From contig JAURVB010002505.1 of the NCBI GenBank assembly GCA_033002965.1, positions 24,917-88,916 of the forward strand: 64,000 nucleotides of DNA, read 5' to 3'. The notes under the pieces were generated by a model, which saw only the letters and a program-made list of their open reading frames with translations, did no database searches and was not told the DNA's origin. Numbering within the stretch: the first letter of the stretch is position 1; each line of letters starts with the position of its first letter. Shown in pieces: positions 22,801 through 41,586 of this stretch. A program made the position numbers and the translations under genes. This stretch comes from Piper betle (taxonomy: Eukaryota; Streptophyta; Magnoliopsida; Piperales; Piperaceae).

Positions 22801-25800
22801 TGTTTTGAGTTGTTTCAAGGGAAGCTTTATTCTTGGCATCTCAAAGAAAGCTTGGAATGGCAGGGGGATTGAGATAGATAAAGGTGGGTGCTTGCTTGAT
22901 AACAGTTTGATGTAATTTCCAAGCTGATCAATGACACTAGTTCTTCATACCCAAGAAAGGGTTAGTTCAAGGGGTTGAATTTGTTGATTCTGTCTTTATG
23001 TTAATTGCTCCCCTCTTTCCTTGCCAAATAGACCCTTGCTTTTGATTTTTGGAAAAACCATGACTCAAGTACTGCTTTTAGCTAAGCTTGTAACGTTAGA
23101 ACTCTCAACAGAGGTGCCTGACCGATCTCATTCTAACATTCAGCAGCATTTTTTCTTCCCTCAAGATTGAAGAAAAGCACCATCCCTCAAGACAAAGCAC
23201 CGTTTCAGTTTTTGATGCGGTTCGAGCATTGGTGATGTTATTTCCACCGTACTGACCTCGAGAAGAGGAGTCACTAGCATGAACAGACACCATCCGAAGT
23301 AATGTAATATGTATGGCAACAGAAAGAAGATGTGAATGTGAAACTCTGAACACTGTTATTGGGCACTAGGATTGGACTTGAGATTTGGCAACTCCCCACC
23401 CCCAACAAGCTATTTCTCTCACATGTATACTTTTATTTTATCAGCAAATGAAGCGTATATATTTTTAAATGAAAAGGGAGAAAATTAAATATTTCAACCA
23501 TCTACCTTAACCTAAATTTAAAACAAACATAAACACAAATTGAACCTTTATTTTATAGAAAACCACACCAACTGAGCTAATTCCTCTGAGAAAAGTAACC
23601 GTTAATTATAACTACAAAGTTAAAAAACTTGCACATTTCCAATAGAAGCCATAGTTAAAAATTTTTTGTTCCCAAAATTTCTCGAGGCGGCTCTATTCCA
23701 TACCTCCCGTGCCAAATTTCATGAACAACGGGCGGGCTGATTTTATAAATGACTCTCTAAGTAAAACAATAAAAAATATAAAAAAATATTTTTTAGTTTA
23801 GCTACACCAATATTTTAAAGTAATATATGTCATAAATTTTTTTCAATTTTAAGTGTTAAAGAAATCAATATATACTAATTTATATAATTTTTCATTTATA
23901 TTACACGACCTGAGTCGAGTCAACTTCATTCGATAAACATATGCCTAATTGAGTCCATAATTTTCAAACTATCACATGTCTTGACAATTAGTGATTACCG
24001 TTCACCAATCAAATAATGAATGCATGAATGAGAGTCCGGGGTGGTCTACTGACCAGAAGTATTTCATTAAAGCTCAGTGCTTTCACTACCTCCACATCTC
24101 AACCAAGCCTTGCTATTCAGCCTGCACGAAGGAATGCAATGGCATAAGGGAGACCAAGAAAAGCCCACCTCAATAAATCAACGAGTCTTCTACTTGTAAA
24201 AGGGGAAACAATTGTTGCAGACTTGGCCCTTTCCCATTGAGTGCAAATGGTGCACTTGTGCAAGGCGTTTGCTACGGTGAGAGGTGAAGTCCCTCTCCTC
24301 TGACGCCGACGCAATTCGAACAGTTGATATCATGGAGTTCCAGGAGCCCAATACTCCAAACATCAGCATTGTTGGGTGACCCTCCCTGTCTGGTTAGTGG
24401 GTTACAAATTGGTAGATTGAAATATTCTTCTTTGATCAATTTGCATTTCAGATTTGGGCGTCAATTGAACTTTAGAATAATAGTAGCCAATCGAAAAAAC
24501 ATGGAAAAGAGACTCAAGGGTATGTAGACTACTATATTACAAATATTACATTGGTTTCATCTGAATTAAGTTACAACCCTTAGGCTGAGTGATCACATAC
24601 TTTTTTCTTCTCGTCACTTTTAGTGTCATCATTTGCTACATGATGTGATCGTTTAGAAGTTGATTAAAGTCGATAAAATTTTATTTTAGCTCGTATCCAG
24701 TGTGATCAACTTCAAGGACTGTATGTACTTACAGGTACCCAGAACTCAAGGTTGAGAACCACTCTGGTATATATTGTTCCGAATGGGTTTCACCGTCAGC
24801 AAGGCAATGGCCAAATCAGGATCTTCGGTTCTCCACAAGCAATACAATTTTTACGCATTGTGTTGTCATTTCAAGGCACAAATCCAAGCTTCTACTAGCT
24901 AAAGGTGAACAACGGCCAGATAAATTCCTTTTCGATGGAACAGAAAGTAGCCTACATATGCAATTCTTTCTTTAGGCCGGTCATCACCAGTGGGATTCTT
25001 TGACATGCCAAGACCAGTGAACATCGAACCGCACAAATTCCACCTATTGCCTTCACAAGCAATTCAAACCTTTTCAGACCTAGGTGACTTGTTCGGCCAT
25101 CTACCAATCTACAGTTCAAGCATCCACATTGTAGGATATGGCACAGCTGCTTCACAAAAGAGTAGCAGATACTAGGCTCGTCAACAGAGACAAGCTCAGA
25201 CGGGTTTTTTAAAGTTTCCACTGCATCAATGCATCGAGTTAAAGAAGTGCTGTTGCAGATGACGGACAGTCACAGACCCACAGAGCAGGAAGCTTGATGG
25301 AATACAAAACGAGGATCATCCCTCGATCTCATCCCAGCCAATAACGGTTAAATCGATGTTAAGCAAAGGGCATGTCGAAGCATCTTTTCTCCAGAGTAAA
25401 CAGTGAATCCCATTTAATGTCAGGATTTATATAAAATAAAGTCCAATATCAGGGATCGATGTTGTAGTGGATATCTTGCTTGATATGGTTGAATGCGAAG
25501 GTTGCATGACATCCCCTCGTGTCCGATGAGATAAACAAGACAGAAAAGCAAAAACGGGTAATGGTCAAAAGAGGGTGAATGCACTCCCAAAAGCTGCCCA
25601 GAACTTGCTCCCTTTGCACTTGCTTCTCGCTGGCCCCTCTTTTCTCTGGGTTTGGACTACTCAATGGACGCTGCCGGGTGCTGTTATTGATGCCGGAATC
25701 TGCACGTCCAACACCTGAAAGCGTCTGAAACCTACTAACACGCCCAATCTGAGGAAGCAGATTTAGTAGGATTTCTCGGGCAAAGATTTGCAAGGTCTTA

Positions 25801-27002
25801 TGCCGAACATATGCCCAAGGCCATACTGAGCTAGAGATAAGGGGATCTCCCAGTTGGAAGAAAAGTAACGGGAATTGCCGATGGTGTACGTAATGAGCAA
25901 AAGGTGGGGGAGGAACCATCGTTTACTTCGAGGATGTAAGGTGCCCTCTCTTAATAATGTTCAAGTCTTCAAGAAGCTTGGGAGAAAAACAAGAGAGTGG
26001 TGGGTCTTTACAGAAAGCTTAGGTGACTAATGGCATCTTAGTATGGAGCTCATTGAATAAATATATGAAAATGCTCCTGAAACATAATCGATGTGATAAT
26101 AGCAGTAGAGACTAAGGAGAAGGGTAGAAGACATCTAAATTAGCAGACTAGCATTGAAATTTTAAATATTCATTGAGCGAAAGTACTTGCTGCTGAATGA
26201 CAGATCAAAAGATAAAACCAATACCTTTTCTTGGCATTGAAGGCTGCCAATCGTAGTTAAAAACACCACTGTAGTAGAAAATAAGAACAGATATAAATAC
26301 ATTCGATCTTGACAGCCATGTTCACTGTTTCAACATGGCATATTATTAAGGCAAAAAGATTGATTATCAAAGTGGTCGAACAGCCTCTCCAAGATATTTG
26401 GTAGAAATTCAAATTGGGCTTAACGTGGTATGTTACGAAAAAGCCCAATGCCTTCATGTTTGGGTATGCAGCTTTACAAATTGGCAAGGGATGAACAAAT
26501 AGGGCTTGATTTTGAGATAGTTTTCCTTTGCTTAATTAAGATCTCACTAATACTTTTCTTCAGTTGTGCCACTTCCATCACCTGAAATTTCATTCTTATG
26601 CCGTATGCGAGTTATATTTTTAAAATTCACAGTTCATACTATTAAAATTTTCTAGTGAAAATCGTTGCCTTCTAAAATCAGACAAAAAATACTAAAGCTT
26701 CTTCAAATATTGTGAAGCGCAGCAGCAGAATCAGAACAGAATGCCTGCTTAAAAGTCTGAACTAATTTCTCTTGGCTATTTTCTCTTACAATAGGTGAAC
26801 TGGCCATGACAACTTTACTTAGCCAAAGCTCAACTTCACAAGCTTAACTCAATTGGATGCCTACCATCTGTACAAACACCACAAATTAGCAGCTAACCAG
26901 AGTTCTAATAAAATATTTAAAACTAATCAAATTCCCCTGAAAGCTTTTAATACCTAATCAGCAAAGTGAGATATGCAAACTGTCAATTTGACGTACCTGT
27001 TG
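19862..27002. other. Long spacer without a recognisable gene
   Basis: The first 1.3 kb is probably leader and promoter of BRX. Beyond it there are moderately sized open frames (for example 22276-22653 on plus and 25449-25919 on minus). None shows a known domain, splice support or neighbours. No tRNA or transposon coding sequence is seen. A downstream part of the coiled-coil gene begins at 27003. Confidence 0.4.
21169..21175 (-). promoter_or_regulatory. Possible TATA box upstream of BRX
   Basis: The word CTATAAAT on the minus strand stands in a C-rich context about 1.3 kb above the BRX start codon. If used, the leader would contain at least one intron. Several C/T-rich stretches between 19900 and 21100 could belong to it. 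Motif and position only. Confidence 0.35.
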
Positions 27003-27341
27003 TTATCTTGCTGATGAGACAATTCCATAGCGATTGCGGACAGCTTGAATCGATTTATTCACAGTCCCAGCAGGCTCGGCAATGGCCTCTTTGCATGCTG
27101 ACAGGAGGAAACATACAAGGTTCAGCACGTAACAAATATGCAGCTCAATTAATGTACTGATCTTTTTATGTCCTTAGGTTATCATTTTGGAATGAGGATG
27201 AGGGAAAAGAAGAAAGAAGAAGAAGCTCTCAAAACACCAACAATCCACAGTTTTTAGGATGTTTTCTTAATTGTGTTTTTTGTGTCTTTCTATCTTCATA
27301 CCTCAATGGTTGGGTAATGAAGATAGGATGTGTTAAGACTT

Positions 27342-27407
27342 AGGGCTACAAAGGTTGAGCCATAGTTAATGAGTATCAGGGCTACAAAGGTTGAGCCATG
27401 GTTAATG
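27342..27407. repeat. 36-bp tandem duplication in an intron
   Basis: The block AGGGCTACAAAGGTTGAGCC and what follows occurs at 27342-27371 and again at 27378-27407 with one mismatch. A weaker third copy follows. Confidence 0.8.
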
Positions 27408-28486
27408 TCTTTAGGTCATAAAGGTGGGCCATAACTAACTAGATTAAAGGCAGTTATATTACTAACAAGAAGATGCATCTTGCCGTCTCGCTGATGCTCA
27501 CGAGTGGATTTCCCAAAAGTGAAGAGTCATTAATACTATAGTTTAATGCTTATGAATAGAGCACAGGCAGCATACCATGCGATTTTGTAGATTGCACGTC
27601 AGCAGTGAATTCTGAAAAGGAAGCCTGCAAAATTTCGAGGCCAAATACACGAATTTAAATTAAACATATTCAAATACCATCCATCTTGGCTGGCGACCAT
27701 GTGATCAATGCAGAATACACTTCCTGTATATTAGATGTCAACTTTGTATATCATCGGATTTACCTTTATAGTTTCTGTGTTTCCCCTCATGCAATCTGTC
27801 ACTTTACGGTAATCCTTTTCTGCATCCCGCACCGATTGATGTATTTGTTGTGATTGAATCTGCCACAAACCAATCGACAAGTGCAAAGTTGCATTCAAAG
27901 AGTTTTTTTATTCAATTTTCCCAGTGAAATTGGAAAAATTCTTATAGTAATTATTTATTACCATAAGTGCTGTTAGTTCTTAAAAATTTGGTGGCTCTAA
28001 CATGCAAAAAAATAATTACAAGTGATAAAGATCAAAAAAGGTTAAATTTAATTCTATGGAGAAAAACCTGTACTATAGCTATTTAAGTTTGTAAAACCAG
28101 AGTCCTGTTAACTGGATTGAACAGAAAGCACGGACAACGGAAATCCAACAAAAGATAACTATATTGAATGAAACAATTCGTTGTATACTTCGAAATGCAC
28201 CACCTCTTCCAAGATATGCAAATGATGCAGCCACACTTCAGATCTTCAAAGAAGCAGTATGAATGATAAATACGAAAAGCTAGGCTAAAAATTGATCAGT
28301 CATCATTTGAACCAAAGAAGCAAACCTACTTGTCATTCAAACAATAATATCGAGGCAATAAAATCTCAAACTCAGAAGTCAATCAGTTCCCACAAGAATC
28401 AAAACTGCAGTAAAAAGTTAAATTGCTAACCACCTTAAAAGTAGAGGAAAGTGTAATCCCTAGTAAATGCAGAAGCGAGAATCAAC

Positions 28487-28666
28487 CTTCAAGTGCTTCT
28501 AAATTCCAGATGAGTAGACCTCGATTTCCTTGAGAATCTTGGAATGTGAATCGTCGAGCTGACTCTTCAGTGATGCAAGTCCTGAGGAGGCAAAATGCCG
28601 GAGATCAGAGATGAAGGAAGGGGCCTTGCTCGTCGAAGAGGAGGCTGTCTTCTTTGCCTTCTTTGT
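28487..28666 (-). pseudogene. Second copy of the coiled-coil exon, with a nonsense codon
   Basis: Sixty codons in phase 0 between AG (28667-28668) and GT (28485-28486). The exon reads TKKAKKTASSSTSKAPSF and on to SQLDDSHSKILKEIEVYSSGI, then TAG, then KHLK. The TAG stands where the other copy has a serine codon. Since it is a substitution, it is not explained by a homopolymer indel. Confidence 0.7.
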
Positions 28667-29889
28667 CTAGCGAGACACCATAACAAATCAGAAATAACAA
28701 TAACAATAACCTAGAAACTTATCAGTCACCATTTCAACATTCAGATTCCAATCTATTCATTGCTCATATCTATTTTTTAAAATCATTAAATTCTCAACTT
28801 AACAGCTACAAACAAGTGGGAAAAAAATTCTCATATTCAAATAGCAGCTTGTCCAAACAACACTAATCACCATAGACCAGAGTGAGGGGGTGAAACAAAC
28901 CAATGACAACAACATCTAATCAAGCCAATCGAACTAAACAAAACAGAAATTCCTGGTAAGTACAGAGCAAGGCACCAATCTAGAAATAAAACCATCACCG
29001 ATTCACCATTTCAACAGTCGCAAGCCAACCTACTCACTGTTCTAATCTAGAAGTTGAAAATCATACCACTCCCAAATTAGCAGCTAGAAAACGAAGTGAA
29101 AAATCTAACAAAAGATTCAAACCGACCAGTTCGTTCAAACAGCATATCGCCATCAAAAGCTAGGAAAACAAGATGCGACAGCAATCCCTAACAAGTGCAA
29201 AGCAAGACAACATAGCAAATGATAACTACAAAATGCCAATCTAGAAACTCGCTAGTCACCATTTCATAAACAAAAGCAACGAATCAATCGATTATGACAT
29301 TAACAACATAAAACTAAACGACAGATCTCAAATTCTAACTAGGCAATTCACTCAAATAATCCATCAATCCATACTAACAATAAAGAACAAAAAAATCTCC
29401 ACCATCATTATCTGTAACTTGACGAAATACCAAACCCTAGCAAGTACAGCGCTAGAATCTACCTTCAAACCCTTGGAAATCCCGGTCGAGAAGGCCTCGA
29501 CCTCCTTGAGGACCACGGAGTGCAGAATCGTCAAGCCGACGCTTCGAGGAGGCGAGGCCGGGCTTGATGGGCGATGGGGTGGCGGTCGGCCCCTTGCGGC
29601 AACGGGAGTCGGCGGCGGAGGATGAGGAGAGGAAGCGGAAGTCGAATCCGAGTCCCGCGCTTGCCTTCCCGGCCGCCGCCGTCGCCGCCACCGTCTTATT
29701 GGACGCCGGCGGCGGTGTTCTAGCCGGATTCTTCTTCGTCCTCCTCAACTTGGGGTCGGTCCGGCGAGGGAAGTGGCGAATGGGGCTCCGAAATTGCCGG
29801 GTCCGAATTTGTAGGGTTGAAAAATTTTCGCGCGCTATTGTGTTTGAAAAGCCGTTTGCTGGAAAGGGCGGGGGAGTGGGGTCTGAGGT

Positions 29890-32800
29890 ATTTAGGGGTA
29901 TTAAGTGTTCGATCGAGCTTGAATTCACTCCGCTTGTTCGATTTTGTTCACAGTTAAAGTTTGATTCGAATCAAGCGAGCATGAGTATAAGTATAGCTCA
30001 ATTTGGCTCGATTCAAACTTAAAAAACTAGACAAGTTATATTAGATATAATATTTAATTTAAGTTTTATATAGTCATCTATATAAAATATAGGAAATTAA
30101 TAAATATAATTACATTATTACCATGGTTTTACATAATAATTATAAAACCCGGCCAGGTGTTCTATGCCCGATTTTTTAGGTTTTGTGGTTGACTCAATCA
30201 AGGTAGCACGCAATCAGTCTAATTTGATTGGCCCAGTGTTATGAGATCGTTTGTGTGGTTTTGTGCATTTGTACATGAAGCGTGTTCACCGTTGAGTTGT
30301 TTCGGTTAGCCCCAATTGCAAAGTCGGTACGTGTGTTTTTGCATTAAAATTGTGTCACATACATTCAAGTGTACCTTGTAGCCATAATCATATTTTAAAA
30401 GCTGCTCTAAGCCTTCTTTTCTTTTCCCTTCTTTTTTTCCTTTTGTTTTCTTTTTTCCCAAGTTTTTGCCCGTCGTGGCGCCGTGCGCTTGGCCAGGACG
30501 CAAGGGCGAGTGTGTTTTTGGGTAGGGGTTAAATCCCCCACTACCGGCCCTCTTTTTGGTTTTGCTCTACCCCTTGCAGCCTTGTGCTGCCGCCGCTACC
30601 TTTCTAGGCCACTGTCCAACCTCGCCCAGTCCTCCATAGCCATGTGCCGCCCTCCCTCTTGCTCTTCCCCTCTCCTTGCTCTTTCCCTCCTACTCTTCCT
30701 CCCTCACCGAGGTACACCGTTCTCCCCCATTTCTTTTCGTTTTTGCATGATCGTGATGGATTGCATGTAAAATCCTTGATTAAGCATGTAGATAGCTAGA
30801 TCTTCATCTCATCATCTAGATGTACTAGTTTTCTTATTGTGTTCATGTTAAAAATGTGATTTTTATAATTTTTGTGCTTGTTTTGCTAATAAATGTAATA
30901 AAATAGTCGTGTTAGCCTAAATCGTTAAATCTATTGACTAATACACCTAATAACTGTTGAAACTATAAAAATATTAAAACATTGTAATTTTTGGACCACG
31001 TGCGAGATGCCCCATTTCGGGAGCAAAATTAGTAAATTAGTTAAATAATTAAAATAATGATACTCTAACCGTGTTTGGTTATAAAGCTAATTTTTGGTGC
31101 AAAATCTTATGCTAAATGATAATTAACTTAATTATCGTAATTATCTGAACATTATCATATGATTTTAAATAATAAAATAAGTCATAATTAACAGGTACAA
31201 GCGTGGGTTTGACTCGATATCTCCATTGGCTCCATCAGAGCTCATTGAATCTTTATAATCGAATATCTTTCAACTTCTACTACTTCGATGTCGATACGAC
31301 AGAATTATCACAAGGGTTAAATCTAAATAAGTTAACTGACAAGTTAAGTTAATTTTCATAATTTTATTGAGATCTCGTTCTCGATTAGTGTGTCTAACAC
31401 CCATGTTAATTGCCCTATGTTCTCCGGCCAGTTCAATATCTTAAGTTAGAATTTATGTGGGCGGGTTGAATCCCGAAAAGTATTTCATAAAATACTAAAA
31501 TCTCTGTTTCGACATTTTTATTTGTTTATCGGAATCTCATTTAGTTTTCGGGATGTTTAGCATGTGAATGCGTTTGATGTGTTATGTGGAGTATTTAATT
31601 TCTTTCCTGCATGTCATGTCAGTTGTTGTATCTAGGACTATTGCATATTATTGCACACACGTATCATAGAGGCGTTGAGTAGTGGTATGCATTTGTTAAG
31701 CCATGCATAGTCAAACTTGCCACGACAAGACTAGGAGCTCTTCTCAGGTCTTGTTAGGATTCGCTAGCAACTTGATCTATTGCTTGGGTCACGTGTTTTG
31801 TTTTTACATTGTAGAAAGTAGTTAGTGGCATTTTATTAGATCCCACTATCTATAGGCCATCTTATCGATTTTATTGAATTAATAAAACTTCATAGTCGAG
31901 ATTTCTTGATGAAGTTTCGAAAATACAATATCCAACTTAAAAGTCATACTTTAGTGCTATTTGGATTAACCCTACCTAGACTTTATACTTATTACAAGTT
32001 TTTGGATTTTGGTGCACGCATGGTGGATGGGAGTGCGACGCTAATTGAAGGGCCCAATCGGTACCTACATGTGGTGCTTGTTTAGTGGTCAATTGTTTGT
32101 TTATACTTATTAGTATAGTACCTGCTAATAGTGTGTATTTTAATATTTCAACATGTGCGTGCTCTCTGTTGAATATATCTAGATCATGTCATGTCTCAAA
32201 TGTGATCAATTAGGCCCTACTGGCCATGGGTATGTAGTCGTCGACTAGATTTTGGCTCATGCATAGTAATGACACATTACCAATGAGAATTTTGATTTGT
32301 GTGCGTGGATAGATTTGTGATTATGATTAGGCCCTATCGGTCGCTTAGTGATTTAAATTATATGTGTGTGGAGAAGTTTCGGTTTATTTCAGTTTTTCTA
32401 TGGACAATTGTTTTATCCACTTGCCAATTTTGCTTATTTTCGTATTAGTTATTTAAGATTCAGTGGCACTCATTGCTGACGTGTTTTTTTAATATTTATT
32501 TATGTGCATTGTCATGGCGTTGGCCAACCTAGGTGCATGGATCACGAGGAGGCTTAGAGATTCTGGGCTAGGTTGCATGCTTGTTTGTATTGTCACGTTT
32601 TATTTTGGTTTTCGTGTATGCATCTCTCCCTCCTTGTTTTGTGGAGGTATTATTAGCTGCAATATGAAGTGAATTGTGGGATTGTGCCCTATTTTGAAAT
32701 GACAAGCGAGCTCTATGAATGTTTTATTTATTTGTAAATGTATCTTTCTGTTTGGTAGATAAAATACTCTAGAGGCACACGGGTCTAACCTATTTCATGC

Positions 32801-33400
32801 AGGAATGGACCAAGTTAAGAGTCTTGGAACTAAAGGTTAAATAAATTCCTAGTATGCTAGACCATATTACTTGTGTAGTTATCTTATTCTGGGTTTTGTC
32901 TTCCAAGTTAAAGAGCCCATGTGAAGACCAGATAGGCCAAAAACATGAAGAATATAAAATTGTATTGTAAATACTCTGTGATGTAATGTGAATGAGGTGG
33001 AACGCCTTCTGAATGTTTTTGTGTGCGAATATGAGAATTGTGGAATGTTCTATGTTTGATTTTATAATTTTGACAATTATACACGTTTATGAAAATTTTT
33101 TTAACGTCTTAATTACAGGGAATTCTACCTAATTTTCTTTAGGATTTTAGTCTCTTTTGTAACTTACATACATTTAGGTTATCTTAATTACATGATCCTA
33201 ATCCTAGGTGTCTTTGCATGCATTTTGAGTTTTGATTGTGCATTAGATTCTCTCAAGCTTATGTCGTCTGACGGCTTAAGTGGTTTACGATCCTTTGGGT
33301 GGGTTTTTGCATTTTAATGATTATGAATTAACATTCCAAAATTTAACATTTTGATTGGGTTCGCGGTGCAGGCCAAATCAAGGTGTTACAATAATACAAT
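29890..33400. other. AT-rich spacer, possible solo LTR of a Ty3/gypsy-type element
   Basis: A CTCGA-like repeat lies at about 29900-30010. On the minus strand the sequence at about 33391 opens TGTAACACCTTGATTTGGCC, which is typical of the start of plant gypsy LTRs. I could not locate the other end or a target-site duplication. A C-rich stretch at 30470-30720 shows no recognisable protein. No gag or pol coding is seen. Confidence 0.3.
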
Positions 33401-33485
33401 GATTTGTTTACAAACAAACTATTTGGCATGGAATTGAATTGAAATTCAATTATTTAAATTTTCATAATTAATTTTGTTTTAAGTT

Positions 33486-33488
<3 letters not shown>

Positions 33489-33522
<34 letters not shown>
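33489..33522. repeat. (AT)n microsatellite
   Basis: An uninterrupted AT run of about 34 bases. A CTCGA-type repeat follows at 33540-33650. Confidence 0.9.
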
Positions 33523-33525
<3 letters not shown>

Positions 33526-33659
33526 TAATAATCAAGCTAGTTCATGTTCGATTTGAACTCGACTCGACTTAAGTCCTTTTGAGTTCAACTCAAACTCAAA
33601 ATAAATTAGCCGAGCTTAAAGATTCGATTCAGTTTACTCGATTAGCACCCCTAGGGGTA

Positions 33660-34888
33660 TTGATCCCCACAACTCAAACCGAGTTTAGTTGGATATAAAT
33701 TGGGCTGGTTTGTATCGTTGACTCTAAGTTGAGCCCGCCATTGAAAAAGCTTAGTTAGGCTGGAGGCTTGTGCCCTGTCGACCTTTTAACTAGTTCAAAC
33801 TTAATCATACTATGAACTATGCGTTGAAAAAAAATTCATACTATGAGCCATTGTTGTAAATATTTTATTGGACCATCTGTATAATTTTCTTTAAATCAAG
33901 TACAATTTAAGTCTTGTACTATTTTAACTCATAGCAGTCCTTTACTCGGAAAAGTTCCGTAAAATCCAGTTATTATTTGTTAAAAACTACAACAATCAAA
34001 AAAGTTTCTTAAAATCTAGCCATTTGTTGAAAGTTATAGTAATTTAATCAGTATTTTTTATGTCTAATAATATATGTTTTTATGTCTAATAAAATATTTT
34101 ATTTATATTTTTCAATTTCGACTGAACCCAATTAGACATGATTGGACCAAACATACCTAATACCGGCCATAAACCTCATGAGGTAAATTATAGGGTCTGA
34201 TGGGACAAATAAGTCCACAGTGGATCATTGTGAATGCCTAGCTTGTGTATTATGAAAAAACACAAGATGTCCCGGGCAAACGATTACAAGGTACCCCTCA
34301 AAATCATTAATTTTTAAAGCATTTATTTTAGCATTATTTACCCAAATAGTCGCATATTAAAAATTAGAATATTTTTAACATTAAGCAGTTAGGCTTAGAT
34401 ATCGTCTACACTTAACAATAAAAAAATTACAGCTAATAAAAATATGGCACGTAACAACAAATTTCATAGAAAATAACTGCTGACATAAAGAAAAGCTCAA
34501 TATACCTACACCAAAACATATTAAATGGGGTCTGATTTTCGGATATATTCATCTCGGAACAATAGCCAGAGTTATGTGATGTGCATTCAAAGAAGACAAA
34601 AAGGATAAAAACATCAAAATTATATTTTGGTGCCTACTCCAAGAAACACATCTGTCACGACGTATAGATGATGATGACCATGATGTTGTTCCAATCAACA
34701 AAATGCTCAACTGATTACCAAGAGGCTTGTCCATGTTTGAAGTACATCCCAACGCTTGAGCTCGCAGATTGGAGAACATGAATTTCCTTTCCACAATGAA
34801 CTACGGGTTCAGACATGTAATACATGTACATATCGTGCCTTGTAGGCATAAATTTCTCAATGTACACAAATAACAAAAAACAAAAAAA
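33660..34888. other. Spacer downstream of the GTG/COLD1 gene
   Basis: AT-rich. The part nearest 34888 probably holds the 3' UTR of the minus-strand GTG gene. No other gene is seen. Confidence 0.45.
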
Positions 34889-39766
<4,878 letters not shown>

Positions 39767-39815
39767 CTAGATCCCGGTCCATGGCCGCCTCAGCCGTCGT
39801 CGTTGTCGTCGTGCT

Positions 39816-39865
39816 GTCGCCGGCGGCGAGGTCAGATGAGGTCGCCGGCGGCGAGGTCAGATGAG
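39816..39865. repeat. 25-bp perfect tandem duplication upstream of GTG/COLD1
   Basis: The block GTCGCCGGCGGCGAGGTCAG plus five bases occurs twice in a row, at 39816-39840 and 39841-39865. It stands 80-130 bases before the start codon, in the promoter or leader. Confidence 0.9.
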
Positions 39866-41578
39866 GTCGCCGATCTGGTTCGTGTTCCGGATCTGCGTTG
39901 CTGCTCTCACTCCTTAGTCGGGGAAGTCGGATCCGGGTCGGGTCCGACTAGTTGATTATTAATCATGGATTATACATTAATAATTCTTTCTTTATTTTTT
40001 ATGACTTGTTAAACCATTCTAAAAGGGGTTTAGTGAAACTGTAGATCAGATTTACAGAGTTAACAGTATATTTACAGCAAAAATAGCATTTGCTGTAAAT
40101 CAGATTACATGGATTAGTGAATTTAAGTTGGGATGCAATTCACACACCATTAATCTTTTACAATTCCAAACAAACAAATGAATTAGATTGTCATTGTAAT
40201 CCTGTCTAAATTGGTTTTAACCACTTACAATAAAATGACTGGATTAACCAAGTAAAACAACCCAAAAACAATCTCAATCACCCACAGTTTACAAGTAAAA
40301 ATAAGTACATACAATCAAATCAATTTAAAAACGTAAGAAGGCTTTTTTACAAAGCAAACTCACTAACAAAAGAGCTTACAGCATGGTCTGGAATCACATC
40401 GCAAAAGAGCTTATAAACAACGTTGTAATCCCATCGAGGAAGAGTTGTTCGGAACATCTTTACCATCCACAACAAGTCATTATAATTGGCAAAGCAACAC
40501 ATTATGGCTTCCAGCTCTATTTTAGTTGTGAACTTCGCATGGCAGATTCACCTACAAACAAAACATGATTCTATGAGTTAAATTTTATATTCGTTACAGC
40601 AATAAACATATCTAAAATTCCACTGGACGAATAATATACACAGTTCAGTATGCACAAAAAAGTTAGATTGAATGAAGTAGATCGGACTCATGGCCCTATA
40701 GTAGGTGCATATACTGTCATTTAAAGATTACTTGCAAGATCATCCTGTTTTGATCATTAGCTAAAACAGCATTGCACCATCAATTCATACCATCATCAAC
40801 TTTACAAATTGAGACATCTATCAGTATGCAAAAAAACCATCCATAAGTCACCAACTAAAGAAGACAATATAGACGACTTCAAAGTTTCACCTTAGCAATC
40901 TCAACGGTGCCAGCTTGGTCAACTAACTGTGCCAGCCCCAACCCCCTCATCCTCTATTGCCACTGACAGTGGCCTCGTCCCATCTGAAACCCTCTCGATG
41001 GTCGCCGGCAGCTCCTCCTCCACCTCCTGCTATGACCAGCCGGAGGTGTGGGCGACGAGGGAAGGGAGGATGATAGTGAATTAAAGCAAAATAAAAATAT
41101 GATTAAAGAAAAATTTCAAATCTTCTTGAAATTGCATATTTATAGGCTAAAGCAAAATAAAAATACGACGTGAACGAATGAACAAAAACAAAGCTAACCG
41201 TGCAAGAATTATCAAAATCAGATTTGAGTTGACCAATGTACACAAGCTCCACTATTGTCAAAATTCTAAATCCGGTCAATGGTTTAAGAATTCTACAAAT
41301 CATAAAAAAAGATGAGCAGGTAAAAAGATTATTATACTCTTACAATCATTATATCTTTTAAAGGAGAGTGACTTATTAGAGATCCCATGACATTGTAAAA
41401 GTCAATGCTAACACAAGAGTATATCGACGTGTAACAAACCTTGACGGTAAATTTGGACAAACTCCGCATTAAAGATGGTGTTAAAAAATTTAAACAAAAG
41501 GGGAAATGATGGTAGTAATTTAATACATTTTGGAGATATTTATTTATAAAGACAAAGTTTTGCACACGGAAGCGCCAA
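39866..41578. other. Promoter region of GTG/COLD1 and spacer
   Basis: The first 100 bases are GC-rich leader or promoter of the minus-strand GTG gene. A C-rich patch at 40900-41070 has no recognisable protein. The rest is AT-rich. Confidence 0.4.
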
Positions 41579-41586
41579 GGTGAAAT

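Larger units (their letters stand above)
27003..29780 (-). pseudogene. Coiled-coil protein gene with a duplicated exon, damaged
   Basis: Downstream exons are clear on the minus strand: 27764-27859, 27576-27624 and 27003-27097. They join in phase and encode IQSQQIHQSVRDAEKDYRKV..., then ASFSEFTADVQ..., then a tail ending IQAVRNRYGIVSSAR. The upstream part exists twice: in an exon ending at 29463 and in 28487-28666. Both share a block reading about LASLKSQLDDSHSKILKEIE and end LK at a phase-0 donor. The 28487-28666 copy has an in-frame TAG at 28499-28501. The 29463 copy has one extra base near 29521-29524, and no ATG opens its frame. Homology runs on into the intron, so the exon was duplicated as DNA. 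I recall a plant family of small coiled-coil proteins ending RSRYGI but cannot name it. Most likely a pseudogene or a partly broken gene. Confidence 0.6.

Noticed and set aside
25449..25919. 156-codon minus-strand open frame starting with ATG
   Set aside because: No recognised domain, no splice partner and no supporting context. It may be chance, though it is the best unassigned frame in the long spacer.
30174..33391. Complete solo LTR of a gypsy element
   Set aside because: One LTR-like terminus is visible near 33391, but I found no second terminus or target duplication.
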